Of a stretch of DNA of 62,003 nucleotides, positions 37,200 to 44,742 are shown in pieces. How positions within the stretch are numbered: position 1 is the stretch's first letter; the number at the start of each line of letters is the position of its first letter. The position numbers and the translations under genes were made by a program. Origin of the DNA: Planctomycetia bacterium (GTDB lineage Bacteria; Planctomycetota; Planctomycetia; Pirellulales; UBA1268); contig JAIOPD010000067.1 in the NCBI GenBank assembly GCA_021414115.1, positions 1 to 62,003 on the forward strand, given 5' to 3'. The notes under the pieces are model-generated. The model worked only from the letters and a program-made list of their open reading frames with translations, searched no databases and was not told the origin of the DNA.

Positions 37200-38180
37200 T
37201 CACACAAGCCGCGTGCGCATCCGGGCGAGGAGTTCACCAGCCCCCGCGGACAGGAGTTTTCCTGCCACGGCCGCACCGAGCGATTCAGCGGCGGCAAGAA
37301 GGGACACTTCCCCGAAGTTGAGGTTCACTCCAGGCAGGGGGAGAGACTCCTCGACGACCATCCGCTCAACGCCCCCGGCGTCGTCGAGGGCCAGCACGCA
37401 GCCTCCGAGCGTCAGATGAGCGGCGGTGATCCGTGCCCAGCCGCCGACGGGAGCCAGGCAGCCGGCGGCCAGTTCCGCCAGCATGCGACGCTCCGCGACC
37501 ACCGCGGCGTGTGTCGCCGCATGATTCAGCGGGTCGACAGCGGCGCGGGTGCGATCGTCCGCGGTCCGGATCTGGATCGCGAGGGCCCCCTGCGACACCG
37601 CCGGCCAGAATATGGGCGGTCGCACCAGTTGCGTGATCCGACCGGCGAGACCGAGCCGCTCGAGTCCGGCCGCGGCGAGGATCAGCGCGTCGTAGTCGCC
37701 GGCATCGAGCTTTCGCAGCCGGGTGTCGACGTTGCCGCGAAGCGGAGCGACGACCAGGTCGCCGCGGATGGCCTTTACTTGGGCCACCCGGCGGATGCTC
37801 GACGTGCCGACCACGGCGCCGGCAGGCAGTTCTTCGAGCGTCTGGGCCGTCCGCCCCACGACGGCATCGAAGGGAGTCGCCCGCTCCGGCACGCACGCCA
37901 GCACGAGCCCCGGCGTCTCGGCCGTTGGCATGTCCTTGAGGCTGTGCACGGCCAGGTCGATGCGGCCCTCGAGCAGCGCCTGTTCCAGTTCCCGCACGAA
38001 CACCCCGTCGCCACCGATCCGAGCGATCGGGATATCGCGGCGTGCATCCCCGCGCGTCGAGATCGTCTCCAAGTCCACATCGACGCCGACCGCCTTCAGC
38101 CGCTCTGCCACCCAGCCGGTTTGGGTCGTCGCAAGCATGCTGGCACGGGTACCGATGCGGACGGGGGGAACGGCAGGCAT
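37200..38180 (-). CDS. hemC: Hydroxymethylbilane synthase (porphobilinogen deaminase)
   Basis: Condenses four porphobilinogen molecules to hydroxymethylbilane in heme synthesis. The 326-residue product has RIGTRASMLATTQTGWVAER, the substrate-binding ISTRGDARRD, HSLKDMPT, GTSSIRRVAQ and LRGNVDTRLRKLDAG. The dipyrromethane-cofactor Cys is in LAAGCLAPVGGWA. I place the start at ATG 38180; a GTG at 38204, 2 bases after the comF stop, is a possible alternative adding 8 residues. It probably forms a two-gene unit with comF. Confidence 0.93.
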   Translation of the reverse strand: MPAVPPVRIGTRASMLATTQTGWVAERLKAVGVDVDLETISTRGDARRDIPIARIGGDGVFVRELEQALLEGRIDLAVHSLKDMPTAETPGLVLACVPERATPFDAVVGRTAQTLEELPAGAVVGTSSIRRVAQVKAIRGDLVVAPLRGNVDTRLRKLDAGDYDALILAAAGLERLGLAGRITQLVRPPIFWPAVSQGALAIQIRTADDRTRAAVDPLNHAATHAAVVAERRMLAELAAGCLAPVGGWARITAAHLTLGGCVLALDDAGGVERMVVEESLPLPGVNLNFGEVSLLAAAESLGAAVAGKLLSAGAGELLARMRTRLV

Positions 38181-38206
38181 ATGTCTTGCCGCATGACGCG
38201 GCACCC

Positions 38207-38950
38207 TCAGCTTTCAGAATCGATGGTGGCCGCACGATCGGCCCGGGCCACCACGGCAGCGTAGACGGCGGTGGCCCCGGCCTCCACCAGGACCTCGCGA
38301 CATCCGGCCAGGGTGGATCCTGTCGTGGTCACGTCGTCCACCAGCAGCACCCGCGAGCCCGCCAGTCGTGCGGCCGGCCGGAAAGCCCCGTGAAGGTTCG
38401 CATGCCGATCCTCGAAGGGCAGTTCATTCTGCATCCGCGTGTTTCTCGTCCTCCTGACCGCCCGTCGGCAGGGCAGGCCGAGGCCCGCCGCCACGCCTCG
38501 CGCGATCTCGTGGGCGGCGCTGGTTCCACGGGACACCCTGCGGAGCCAGTGCATCGGCACCGGCACCACCGTATCGATTCTCCATCCGTCGAACACCGCC
38601 CGATGCTTGCGCACGAGCAGGGAGGCCAACCCTGCCGCGACCCCCTCGCCCGCCGGCCGCTTCGCCCGCAGCACTGCGTCGCGGACGTCGTCGGCATAGG
38701 GAGCGAGCACCGCCAACCCGTCCCACACGGGCCGCCGTCCCCGGCACCGGAGGCAGCCGCCGGAGGCCGGCAGCGGCTCGCCACATGCCGTGCAGCGGGG
38801 CACGTCCCGCGACAGTCTCGCCACACAGGTGTCGCAGGCGACCGCTTCACCGCGGGCCGGTGTTTCGACGTCGTCATGGCAGAAAACGCACCGTGGCGGG
38901 CACAGTAGGTCGAGGATCGTCCCGATTCCCGGCAGGTCCGTCCAAGCCAT
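38207..38950 (-). CDS. ComF family phosphoribosyltransferase-like protein
   Basis: A 247-residue ComF-type protein. The N-terminal zinc-ribbon-like Cys set is CPPRCVFC, CDTC, CTAC and CLRC. The C-terminal phosphoribosyltransferase domain carries the PRPP loop VLLVDDVTTTGST. In transformable bacteria ComF helps DNA uptake; no other competence genes are here, and similar proteins occur widely without known competence. It is divergent from the LptF/G permease gene and adjacent to hemC. Confidence 0.87.
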   Translation of the reverse strand: MAWTDLPGIGTILDLLCPPRCVFCHDDVETPARGEAVACDTCVARLSRDVPRCTACGEPLPASGGCLRCRGRRPVWDGLAVLAPYADDVRDAVLRAKRPAGEGVAAGLASLLVRKHRAVFDGWRIDTVVPVPMHWLRRVSRGTSAAHEIARGVAAGLGLPCRRAVRRTRNTRMQNELPFEDRHANLHGAFRPAARLAGSRVLLVDDVTTTGSTLAGCREVLVEAGATAVYAAVVARADRAATIDSES

Positions 38951-39074
38951 CCGCGGGGTTTTCCCAGATTGACGGTCCAGCCCGCGCTCCGTACCCTTCG
39001 CCGCCCCGAGGCAGCGGACGGCACCGGCGGGTACCCCTTCATCGTCCGCCAGCCACCGGCCCAGTCAAGCGCCC

Positions 39075-40205
39075 ATGCTGATCGACCGTTACATCGGCCG
39101 CGCCCAACTGCACGCGTTCGTCGTCGTGTTCGTGAGCCTCGCCGGCCTGTACTTCGTGTTCGATGCGTTCACGAACATGGAGGAGTTTCTCTCGCATGCC
39201 GCCGAAACAGGCAGCCTCGCGAAGGTGCTGGCATCGTATTACAGCTGTCGCCTGATCTGGTTTTTCGACGCGACAAGCCCGGTGATCTCACTGGCCAGCG
39301 CGATGTTCGCGCTCTCATGGCTGGAGCGGCACAACGAGCTCACCGCCCTGCTCGCGGCCGGCGTGTCGCGGTGGCGGATCGCCCGGCCCGTGATCGTGTT
39401 CTCGGCCGTCGTGGCGCTCGTCGCCGCAGCCAACCGCGAACTCGTGCTGCCGCGCATCCGCGAGGCTTTCGCTCGCAACGCTCAAGACCTGCAGGGCCGG
39501 CTCGTGCAGCCGTTCGAACCACGGTATGACAACCGCACGGAGATCCTCTTCCGCGGCCGCGGCGGGCAGGCGGCCGGCCGCCGGATCGATCAGCCGAGTC
39601 TGCTGATGCCTCCGCAACTCGGCACCTACGGCTCGCAGATCACGGCCGCCGAGGCCTTCTGGCAGCCCGCCGACGGCAACCGGCCTGCAGGCTACCTGCT
39701 CAAGGGCGTCCGCGAGCCAGCCGACATCGACGGCCTTCCGGCCCTCGAGTCGGGTGGCAGTCCCGTGGTGCTGTCACGGTCGGCGGCGGACTGGCTCCGG
39801 CCGCGGGAGTGCTACGTCGTGAGCGACGTCACCTTCGAGCAACTCATGGGGTCGCAGAACTGGAGCCAGTATTCGTCGACGATCGAACTGGTGCGGGCCG
39901 TCCGTAATCCGAGCCTCGGCGTCGGCGCCGACATCCCGCTGCGCATTCACGCCCGCTTCATGGCGCCGCTGCTCGACATGGCGCTGGTCATGCTCGGCAT
40001 CCCGCTGGTGCTGGGCCCAAGCAGGAGAGGCGTGTTCGTCGCGGTCGGCCTCTGCGTAGGGATGACCGTCATCTTCTTTCTCACCGTCCTCGGCTCGCAC
40101 GCGCTGGTGATCGGCGACGCCTTCTCGGCCTCCGTCGGCGCATGGATGCCGCTCCTCATCCTCGCACCGCTGGCGGCGTGGCGGGCACAGCCGATGTGGC
40201 AGTGA
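39075..40205 (+). CDS. LptF/LptG family permease
   Basis: A 376-residue inner-membrane protein of the YjgP/YjgQ family, which moves lipopolysaccharide from the inner membrane to the Lpt bridge. It begins MLIDRYIGRAQLHAFVVVFV with two to three N-terminal helices (about 15-35, 60-85, 100-120), a periplasmic beta-rich region (about 125-285) and three C-terminal helices (MAPLLDMALVMLGIPLVLGP; VFVAVGLCVGMTVIFFLTVL). Family features include ISLASAMFALSWLERHNELT and LLAAGVSRWRIARP. Only one such gene is present, so F versus G is undecided. Confidence 0.83.
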   Translation: MLIDRYIGRAQLHAFVVVFVSLAGLYFVFDAFTNMEEFLSHAAETGSLAKVLASYYSCRLIWFFDATSPVISLASAMFALSWLERHNELTALLAAGVSRWRIARPVIVFSAVVALVAAANRELVLPRIREAFARNAQDLQGRLVQPFEPRYDNRTEILFRGRGGQAAGRRIDQPSLLMPPQLGTYGSQITAAEAFWQPADGNRPAGYLLKGVREPADIDGLPALESGGSPVVLSRSAADWLRPRECYVVSDVTFEQLMGSQNWSQYSSTIELVRAVRNPSLGVGADIPLRIHARFMAPLLDMALVMLGIPLVLGPSRRGVFVAVGLCVGMTVIFFLTVLGSHALVIGDAFSASVGAWMPLLILAPLAAWRAQPMWQ

Positions 40206-40217
40206 CCCAAGCCCTGG

Positions 40218-40949
40218 CTACGGCGCTGCGGCGGCAGGCTTTTCATCCGCCGCCGGGACGATCGCGACCGTCCGGGCGATCAGTTCGGCGAGTGCCGCGG
40301 GCGGCGCCTCGAGAGATTCGGCGACGGTGTCCGGCACACGCACGGCGATCACGATACAAAACTCCTGCTTCGGATCGGCCGACACCCAGATCTCACACGT
40401 TCCGTCCCACTTCTTGAACTCCACGTTCCCCGCGGTGACGCTCTCGAACTCCTGCTTTCCCTTCAGCGAAAGGACGTCCCACACGGTCGGCCCTCCGGCA
40501 ACGGCCGCCACGGCCCGCCCTCGTTGCCAGTCGACCTTGCGAAACTCGTCGTCAGTCCGGACCTGCTCGAGAATCTCCCGCTCGATGTCGCCGTGCCGTC
40601 GCTGCCCAGCAGCCACGACGCCCACCGTGATCACGGCGGAGAGCGCGGAGGTGCCCACGTTGAGACGCACTTCCCGCGCCTGGTCGTAGCCGGGGAACTT
40701 CCGGAGAAACGGCGGCATCGCCCGCAGGTCCGCGCCGTCGTCCTGTTGCATGCGGCCAAACTGTTTTGGAAGCCGCATCTGCACGCGACCGCCAGCCGCT
40801 TCGTCGGGCAGCACGGCAAGGGGTGCGAAGGCCGCGGCCTCACGGTAGGCGGCGAGGCGAGCGGCGTAATCGGCGTCGTACCGCCCGGCGGAACAACCGG
40901 CGAGCGACGCCAGGAACACGATGGCCAGCGAGCGATGCACGAGAGGCAT
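40218..40949 (-). CDS. Putative lipoprotein of unknown function
   Basis: A 243-residue protein with a lipoprotein signal: basic start MPLVHRS, hydrophobic AIVFLASLAGC with the lipobox LAGC (Cys19). The mature part has no recognised domain; it contains a hydrophobic-Ala stretch (TSALSAVITVGVVAAGQ) that might be a weak membrane segment. The ATG at 40949 gives the lipobox the right spacing. It is convergent with the LptF/G gene. An outer-envelope role is likely but unspecified. Confidence 0.68.
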   Translation of the reverse strand: MPLVHRSLAIVFLASLAGCSAGRYDADYAARLAAYREAAAFAPLAVLPDEAAGGRVQMRLPKQFGRMQQDDGADLRAMPPFLRKFPGYDQAREVRLNVGTSALSAVITVGVVAAGQRRHGDIEREILEQVRTDDEFRKVDWQRGRAVAAVAGGPTVWDVLSLKGKQEFESVTAGNVEFKKWDGTCEIWVSADPKQEFCIVIAVRVPDTVAESLEAPPAALAELIARTVAIVPAADEKPAAAAP

Positions 40950-41235
40950 GATTGATTGCCGTCGCAGAGGGCTGGATGACTCCGGCGGTTTCACCCGGCC
41001 TCCGGTCCGGACCTCACGATTGTGAGGAATTTGCCGGCGGGTCAAGCCGCCGGCAAAAACCCCGCCACCGTCCGGAAGTGCCTGCCCCGCAACCCCTTCG
41101 GCACCCTCCTCTTTTCGCCAAACCTTTTTTCTCCACCCGGACAGCCCTCCCTGCCGATCTGAATGGTGCGAACGGGAGTTCGCTCGGCAGGGCGGCAGGC
41201 CGCCAGTTTTTGTTCCGGCAAGGGAGTGCCCAGTC

Positions 41236-41676
41236 ATGCGGATCAACACCAGCAGATTCGGACGGATCGACGTCGATGCCGCCGACATCCTTCGGTTTCC
41301 CAGCGGCCTGCCCGGCCTCGAAGATTGCCGTGAGTGGGCTCTGCTTGCCGACGCGTCGAACGACGCCCTCGGCTGGCTGCAGAGCACGACCCGCGGCGAC
41401 GTGGCGATTGCCGTCGTGAGCCCGCGCCGCTTCGTCCCCGAATACCAGGTCCGAATTCCCCGCAGCGAGCTCAGCCCGCTGTCACTCGACGACATGCGGC
41501 AGGCGCAGGTGGTGGTCGTCGTCGGACAAAACGGCAGAGGCCTCACGCTCAATCTAAAAGCTCCAATCGTCATCAACCTCGAAGCCCGCACTGGCCGTCA
41601 AGTCATTGCGAGCGGCGAGCTGCCCATGCAATACGAACTTTCCCTCGAACGACCTCCACTCAAAAAGAGTGCATAA
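41236..41676 (+). CDS. fliW: Flagellar assembly factor FliW
   Basis: A 146-residue protein that binds CsrA and releases it when flagellin binds FliW, coupling flagellin translation to assembly. FliW signatures: ILRFPSGLPGLEDCREWALL, PRRFVPEYQVRIP, VVGQNGRGLTLNLKAPIVIN and LEARTGRQVIASG. The start is ATG at 41236 after a G-rich AAGGGAGTG. It lies 60 bases before csrA, the classical pairing, so the two are probably cotranscribed. No flagellin gene is present here. Confidence 0.92.
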   Translation: MRINTSRFGRIDVDAADILRFPSGLPGLEDCREWALLADASNDALGWLQSTTRGDVAIAVVSPRRFVPEYQVRIPRSELSPLSLDDMRQAQVVVVVGQNGRGLTLNLKAPIVINLEARTGRQVIASGELPMQYELSLERPPLKKSA

Positions 41677-41736
41677 TCATGAGTGGCGGGCGGCACCGGA
41701 TTGCCGCCTCCACGACGGATCAGGAAGGAACCAGCG

Positions 41737-42000
41737 ATGCTCGTGCTCTCCAGACAACGTGACGAAAGCATCATGATCGGCGACAATATCGTCGTAACGA
41801 TCGTGGACATCCGGGGAGACAAAGTTCGCCTCGGGATCAATGCCCCGTCCGAGATTCCCGTGCATCGCCAGGAGGTCTACGAGGCCATCCAGCGTGAAAA
41901 CCTGCGGGCCTCGCGGCTCGAACCGGGTGACACGCAGGAAATCGGCAAGTACGCCAACCGGAACTCCTCGCGGCCCGGCGACGCCCCGCGGCCTCGCTGA
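41737..42000 (+). CDS. csrA: Carbon storage regulator CsrA, copy 1
   Basis: An 87-residue RNA-binding dimer that represses translation at GGA motifs. The core is complete: [20 protein letters not shown], then [14 protein letters not shown] and [15 protein letters not shown]; a ~25-residue C-terminal extension follows. The leader between fliW and this gene has four GGA motifs, the last two inside the ribosome-binding site (CAGGAAGGA, 41721-41729), which fits autorepression (inference). The ATG at 41737 is clear from the family start. Confidence 0.94.
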   Translation: MLVLSRQRDESIMIGDNIVVTIVDIRGDKVRLGINAPSEIPVHRQEVYEAIQRENLRASRLEPGDTQEIGKYANRNSSRPGDAPRPR

Positions 42001-42048
42001 CTGACCAGAGTCATCGGCGCAGCCCTGGCGCCCACACCGTGATGCAGC

Positions 42049-42352
42049 CGCCGGGGACGGCAGCAGTCTCGTCGCGGGAGTATTTCGCGCGGTGCCGGCT
42101 CGGCCAGAATGACTTGGGGTGAGCGAAATCCTCAACGCTCCTCGAGCAGCCGCCGATCCCCGGCTGGTCTTGCGAGGGGCTGATTGGGCGAAGCGTTGTC
42201 TGCGCGACACGTCTCCTGCGAACCGCGGGGCGAGGCGGAGGGATCGGCGTGAGCGTGACGAGCATTGAGGATTTCGCCTGTAGAGGCGAGAAGCCTCGCT
42301 CGAGGTGACGCGAAATGCTCCTGCGAGGAACCTCATGCCGTCCCGCAGCCGG
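42049..42352 (+). repeat. Long imperfect palindromic element, copy A
   Basis: A ~304-bp element. The left arm (42049-42165) contains GCGGGAGTATTTCGCG and GAGCGAAATCCTCAACGCTC; the right arm (42237-42352) contains their inverted counterparts GAGCATTGAGGATTTCGCCT and CGCGAAATGCTCCTGCG. Tips pair as CGCCGGGGACGG with CCGTCCCGCAGCCGG. Copy B at 43114 has the same layout and orientation. Open frames here are by-products of the palindrome. Confidence 0.75.
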
Positions 42353-42395
42353 TCACCCTTGCACCGGTCACCCTTGCACCGGTCTCCCTCGCACC
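42351..42395 (+). repeat. 15-bp tandem repeat, three units
   Basis: GGTCACCCTTGCACC occurs at 42351-42365 and 42366-42380, then a variant GGTCTCCCTCGCACC at 42381-42395. It directly abuts the right end of element A. Copy B has related but shorter CAGCCTCGCACC-type units at the same place. Confidence 0.8.
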
Positions 42396-42417
42396 AGCCT
42401 CATGCCAGCCGGATGGA

Positions 42418-42999
42418 TCACGGGCTGAAATACGGCGGGTGGTTGCCCACTTTCCACTTGATGTTGCAGCCGAGGCTCGGGATCTGGTCGGCCACCGGCG
42501 GCTGGCCGGCGAGCAGAGCGTCGATGGCAGCGCGGAGATCACTGCCCGTGACGGGCGTTTCACTGCCGGGCCTGCTCGGATCGAGCTGGCCGCGGTAGAC
42601 GAGCTTTCGTGCCGCATCGAAGAGGTAGAAGTCGGGCGTGCAGGCGGCGTGATAGGCCTTCGCCACCTCCTGCGTCTCGTCGTAGAGATACGGAAACTGG
42701 TAGCCGCGGTCCTCGGCCTCGCGAACCATCTGCTCGGGCGAGTCGGCTGGATGGGCGGAGACGTCGTTGGAACTGATTGCGACGAAGCCGATGCCGCGGG
42801 CCATCGACTCGCGACCGAGTTGGGCCAGGTGATCGGCCACGTGCTTCACGAAGGGGCAGTGGTTGCAAATGAACGTCACGACCGTACCCCGTGGACCCGC
42901 CGCGGCGGCGTAGTCGACCATCCGACCGTCCACGTTGGGGAGTTCGAAGTCGGGGGCGGTCGTGCCGAGGGGCAACATCGTGCTGGGTGTGCGGACCAT
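42418..42999 (-). CDS. Thioredoxin-fold redoxin (AhpC/TSA-like)
   Basis: A 193-residue cytoplasmic thiol protein. The redoxin start is MLPLGTTAPDFELPNVDGRM, with the active-site motif FICNHCPFVKHVADHL (Cys-Asn-His-Cys) and FVAISSNDVSAHPADSPEQM. A conserved CTPDFYLFDAARKLVYRGQL follows. I chose the ATG at 42999 because AGGAG lies 7 bases upstream; an in-frame start at 43044 would lack this. The substrate is unknown; a peroxide- or thiol-related role is likely. It is isolated between two copies of the long palindromic element. Confidence 0.88.
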   Translation of the reverse strand: MVRTPSTMLPLGTTAPDFELPNVDGRMVDYAAAAGPRGTVVTFICNHCPFVKHVADHLAQLGRESMARGIGFVAISSNDVSAHPADSPEQMVREAEDRGYQFPYLYDETQEVAKAYHAACTPDFYLFDAARKLVYRGQLDPSRPGSETPVTGSDLRAAIDALLAGQPPVADQIPSLGCNIKWKVGNHPPYFSP

Positions 43000-43113
43000 G
43001 ACTGGCTCCTGATGGTGAGAGAGATGAATCTTACGCGATCTCATTCCTGGGCGCGCGAGGGGCGGGAGGATCGGTCGAGGGACAAGGGTCTGGGAAAGTC
43101 AGTCGAGGGGCAC

Positions 43114-43429
43114 CGCCGGGGACGGCAGCAGTCTCGTCGCGGGAGTATTTCGCGTGGTCCTCTTTTGGCCAGAATGAACTTGGGCGAGCGAAATTCTCAA
43201 CGCTCCTCGAGCAGCCGCCGATCCCCGGCTTCCCCGTTCATGTGTGACCCGATCGTGACCCTGGCTCTCTGATGGCCGCGCTACCGGCTCTCCGCTGGCA
43301 CGCTTGGGGAGGCGGAGGGATCGGCGTGAGCGTGACGAGCATTGAGGATTTCGCCTGTTGAGTTCAGAAGCCTCGCACGAGGTGACGCGAAATACTCCTG
43401 CGAGGAACCTCATGCCGTCCCGCAGCCGG
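43114..43429 (+). repeat. Long imperfect palindromic element, copy B
   Basis: A ~316-bp element. The left arm (43114-43226) carries CGCGGGAGTATTTCGCGT and GAGCGAAATTCTCAACGCTC. The right arm (43316-43429) carries GAGCATTGAGGATTTCGCCT and ACGCGAAATACTCCTGCG. The outer 18-bp ends are inverted repeats with one mismatch. The loop (43227-43315) differs from that of copy A but resembles the fragment at 15684. Confidence 0.75.
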
Positions 43430-43475
43430 CCAGCCTCGCACCAGCCTCCCTCGCGCCAGCCGGCCGCAACCAGCC

Positions 43476-44243
43476 TCACCCGAACACGCGCCGGGCATTG
43501 GCCGTCGTCGCCGCGGCGAAGAGGTCGAGCAGCTCGCCGCGGGCCAGCGCCAGGCAGCGGGCTGTGTGGACCACGTTGGCCGGTTCGTTCCGCTTGCCGC
43601 GGAGCGGCTCCGGTGAGAGAAAGGGGCTGTCGGTTTCGATGAGCAGGCGGTCGAGCGGCACCCGCTTCGCCACGTCGCGGAGCGCAGCCGACGAGCGAAA
43701 GGTCACCATGCCTGCGAACCCGAGATGGCAGCTGAGTTCGACCGCCTCGGCAGCCTCGTCGGCCGTGCCGGTGAAGGCATGCAGCACTGGCTGCAGCGGC
43801 CCGCGACCGAGCGCCTCACGGAGCATGTCGAGCGTGTCGCGGATGCTCTCCCGGGTATGGATCACGACGGGGAGCGAGAGCCGTTGGGAGAGCCGGAGAT
43901 GACGGTCGAAGAACTCCCGCTGGAGTTCCGGCGGCGCCGTCGTGCGATACCAGTCGAGGCCCGTTTCGCCGACCGCGGCCACGCGGCCCGAGACGGCGAG
44001 CCGCTCGATGCGGTCCCATTCGCCGGGCTCGGCCTCTGCGACATCGTTGGGATGAATGCCCGCCGCGGCGACGACGCCCGACTCGCGGCCGGCCAGTTCC
44101 GCCGCCGCTTCGCTGTCGGCGGCCCGCGTGCCGATCACCGTCATCCGCGTCACGCCGGCAGCGCGGGCCCGCGCGAGCACGTCGGGCAACTCGGCCCCGA
44201 AACGCATCGGGTCGAGATGGCAGTGGCTGTCGAAGAAGTCCAT
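43476..44243 (-). CDS. tatD: TatD family metal-dependent hydrolase/DNase
   Basis: A 255-residue TIM-barrel metal-dependent hydrolase. The N-terminal metal motif is FFDSHCHLD (His7 and His9), with GIHPNDV, VGETGLDWYRT, LPVVIHTRES, VLHAFTGTADEA and LLIETDSPFLSPEP, all in TatD order. Members act as 3'-5' DNases or RNases. It is the last gene of the long minus-strand nuo run, 4 bases after the preceding hypothetical gene, so probably cotranscribed with it. Confidence 0.92.
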   Translation of the reverse strand: MDFFDSHCHLDPMRFGAELPDVLARARAAGVTRMTVIGTRAADSEAAAELAGRESGVVAAAGIHPNDVAEAEPGEWDRIERLAVSGRVAAVGETGLDWYRTTAPPELQREFFDRHLRLSQRLSLPVVIHTRESIRDTLDMLREALGRGPLQPVLHAFTGTADEAAEAVELSCHLGFAGMVTFRSSAALRDVAKRVPLDRLLIETDSPFLSPEPLRGKRNEPANVVHTARCLALARGELLDLFAAATTANARRVFG

Positions 44244-44247
44244 GGGC

Positions 44248-44724
44248 TCAGGAGGTCGCCGACGGCTTGGCCGGTCCCGCCCCGGACGCGCCGGAGAGGC
44301 CGGCCTTCAGCTTCACGGCAAGCTGCTCGAACACGTCGCGATGCTGCCGGATGGACTGCTTGGCGTCAGCGACGAGATCGGCGGCCGCGGCGTCGGCACC
44401 CACGGGGCCGGTGAGCGCGTCGAGTTCGCCAAGCTGTCGCGATAGTCCGGCGATCAGTCGCGGCAGGAGGGAGCGGAGATCGACGTCGTGCAGGCCAGTG
44501 AACGAGAGCGGATAAGCCACGCGGGGCGGGGTCGCCACCTCACGTTCCCGGAGGATCGTGCCGGCACGATCGACGATACTGCGGAGGTCATCCACGGCGT
44601 CGGCAATCGCGAGCTTGATCAACTCATCGCCGGGATACGACCAAATGCCCGAATCGGCCAGATACATGGGCATCGACGGCTGGATCGCGGCGACGAGACG
44701 GGAGAGAGGATCGGTGGAGGCCAT
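44248..44724 (-). CDS. Hypothetical protein in the nuo-tatD run
   Basis: An unrecognised 158-residue soluble protein, predicted mainly helical (DELIKLAIADAVDDLRSIVD; LLPRLIAGLSRQLGELDALT; DVFEQLAVKLKAGL). A conserved-looking central stretch YPLSFTGLHDVDLRSLLPR could be the functional part. It lies 18 bases after nuoN and 4 bases before tatD. The spacing says it is expressed with them; it gives no direct clue to function. Confidence 0.65.
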   Translation of the reverse strand: MASTDPLSRLVAAIQPSMPMYLADSGIWSYPGDELIKLAIADAVDDLRSIVDRAGTILREREVATPPRVAYPLSFTGLHDVDLRSLLPRLIAGLSRQLGELDALTGPVGADAAAADLVADAKQSIRQHRDVFEQLAVKLKAGLSGASGAGPAKPSATS

Positions 44725-44742
44725 GATGCGGATCTTCTGCTC

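Noticed and set aside
42351-42395. Tandem 15-bp units as a CRISPR array
   Set aside because: The units are contiguous without spacers and too short, and there are no cas genes in the window.
41677-43479. Two similar minus-strand frames beginning MRFLAG.FRVTS within the palindromic elements
   Set aside because: The similarity follows from the DNA repeat. There is no ribosome-binding site, the composition is Arg/Ser-rich, and homologous DNA at 15684 and 53241 does not keep the frame.
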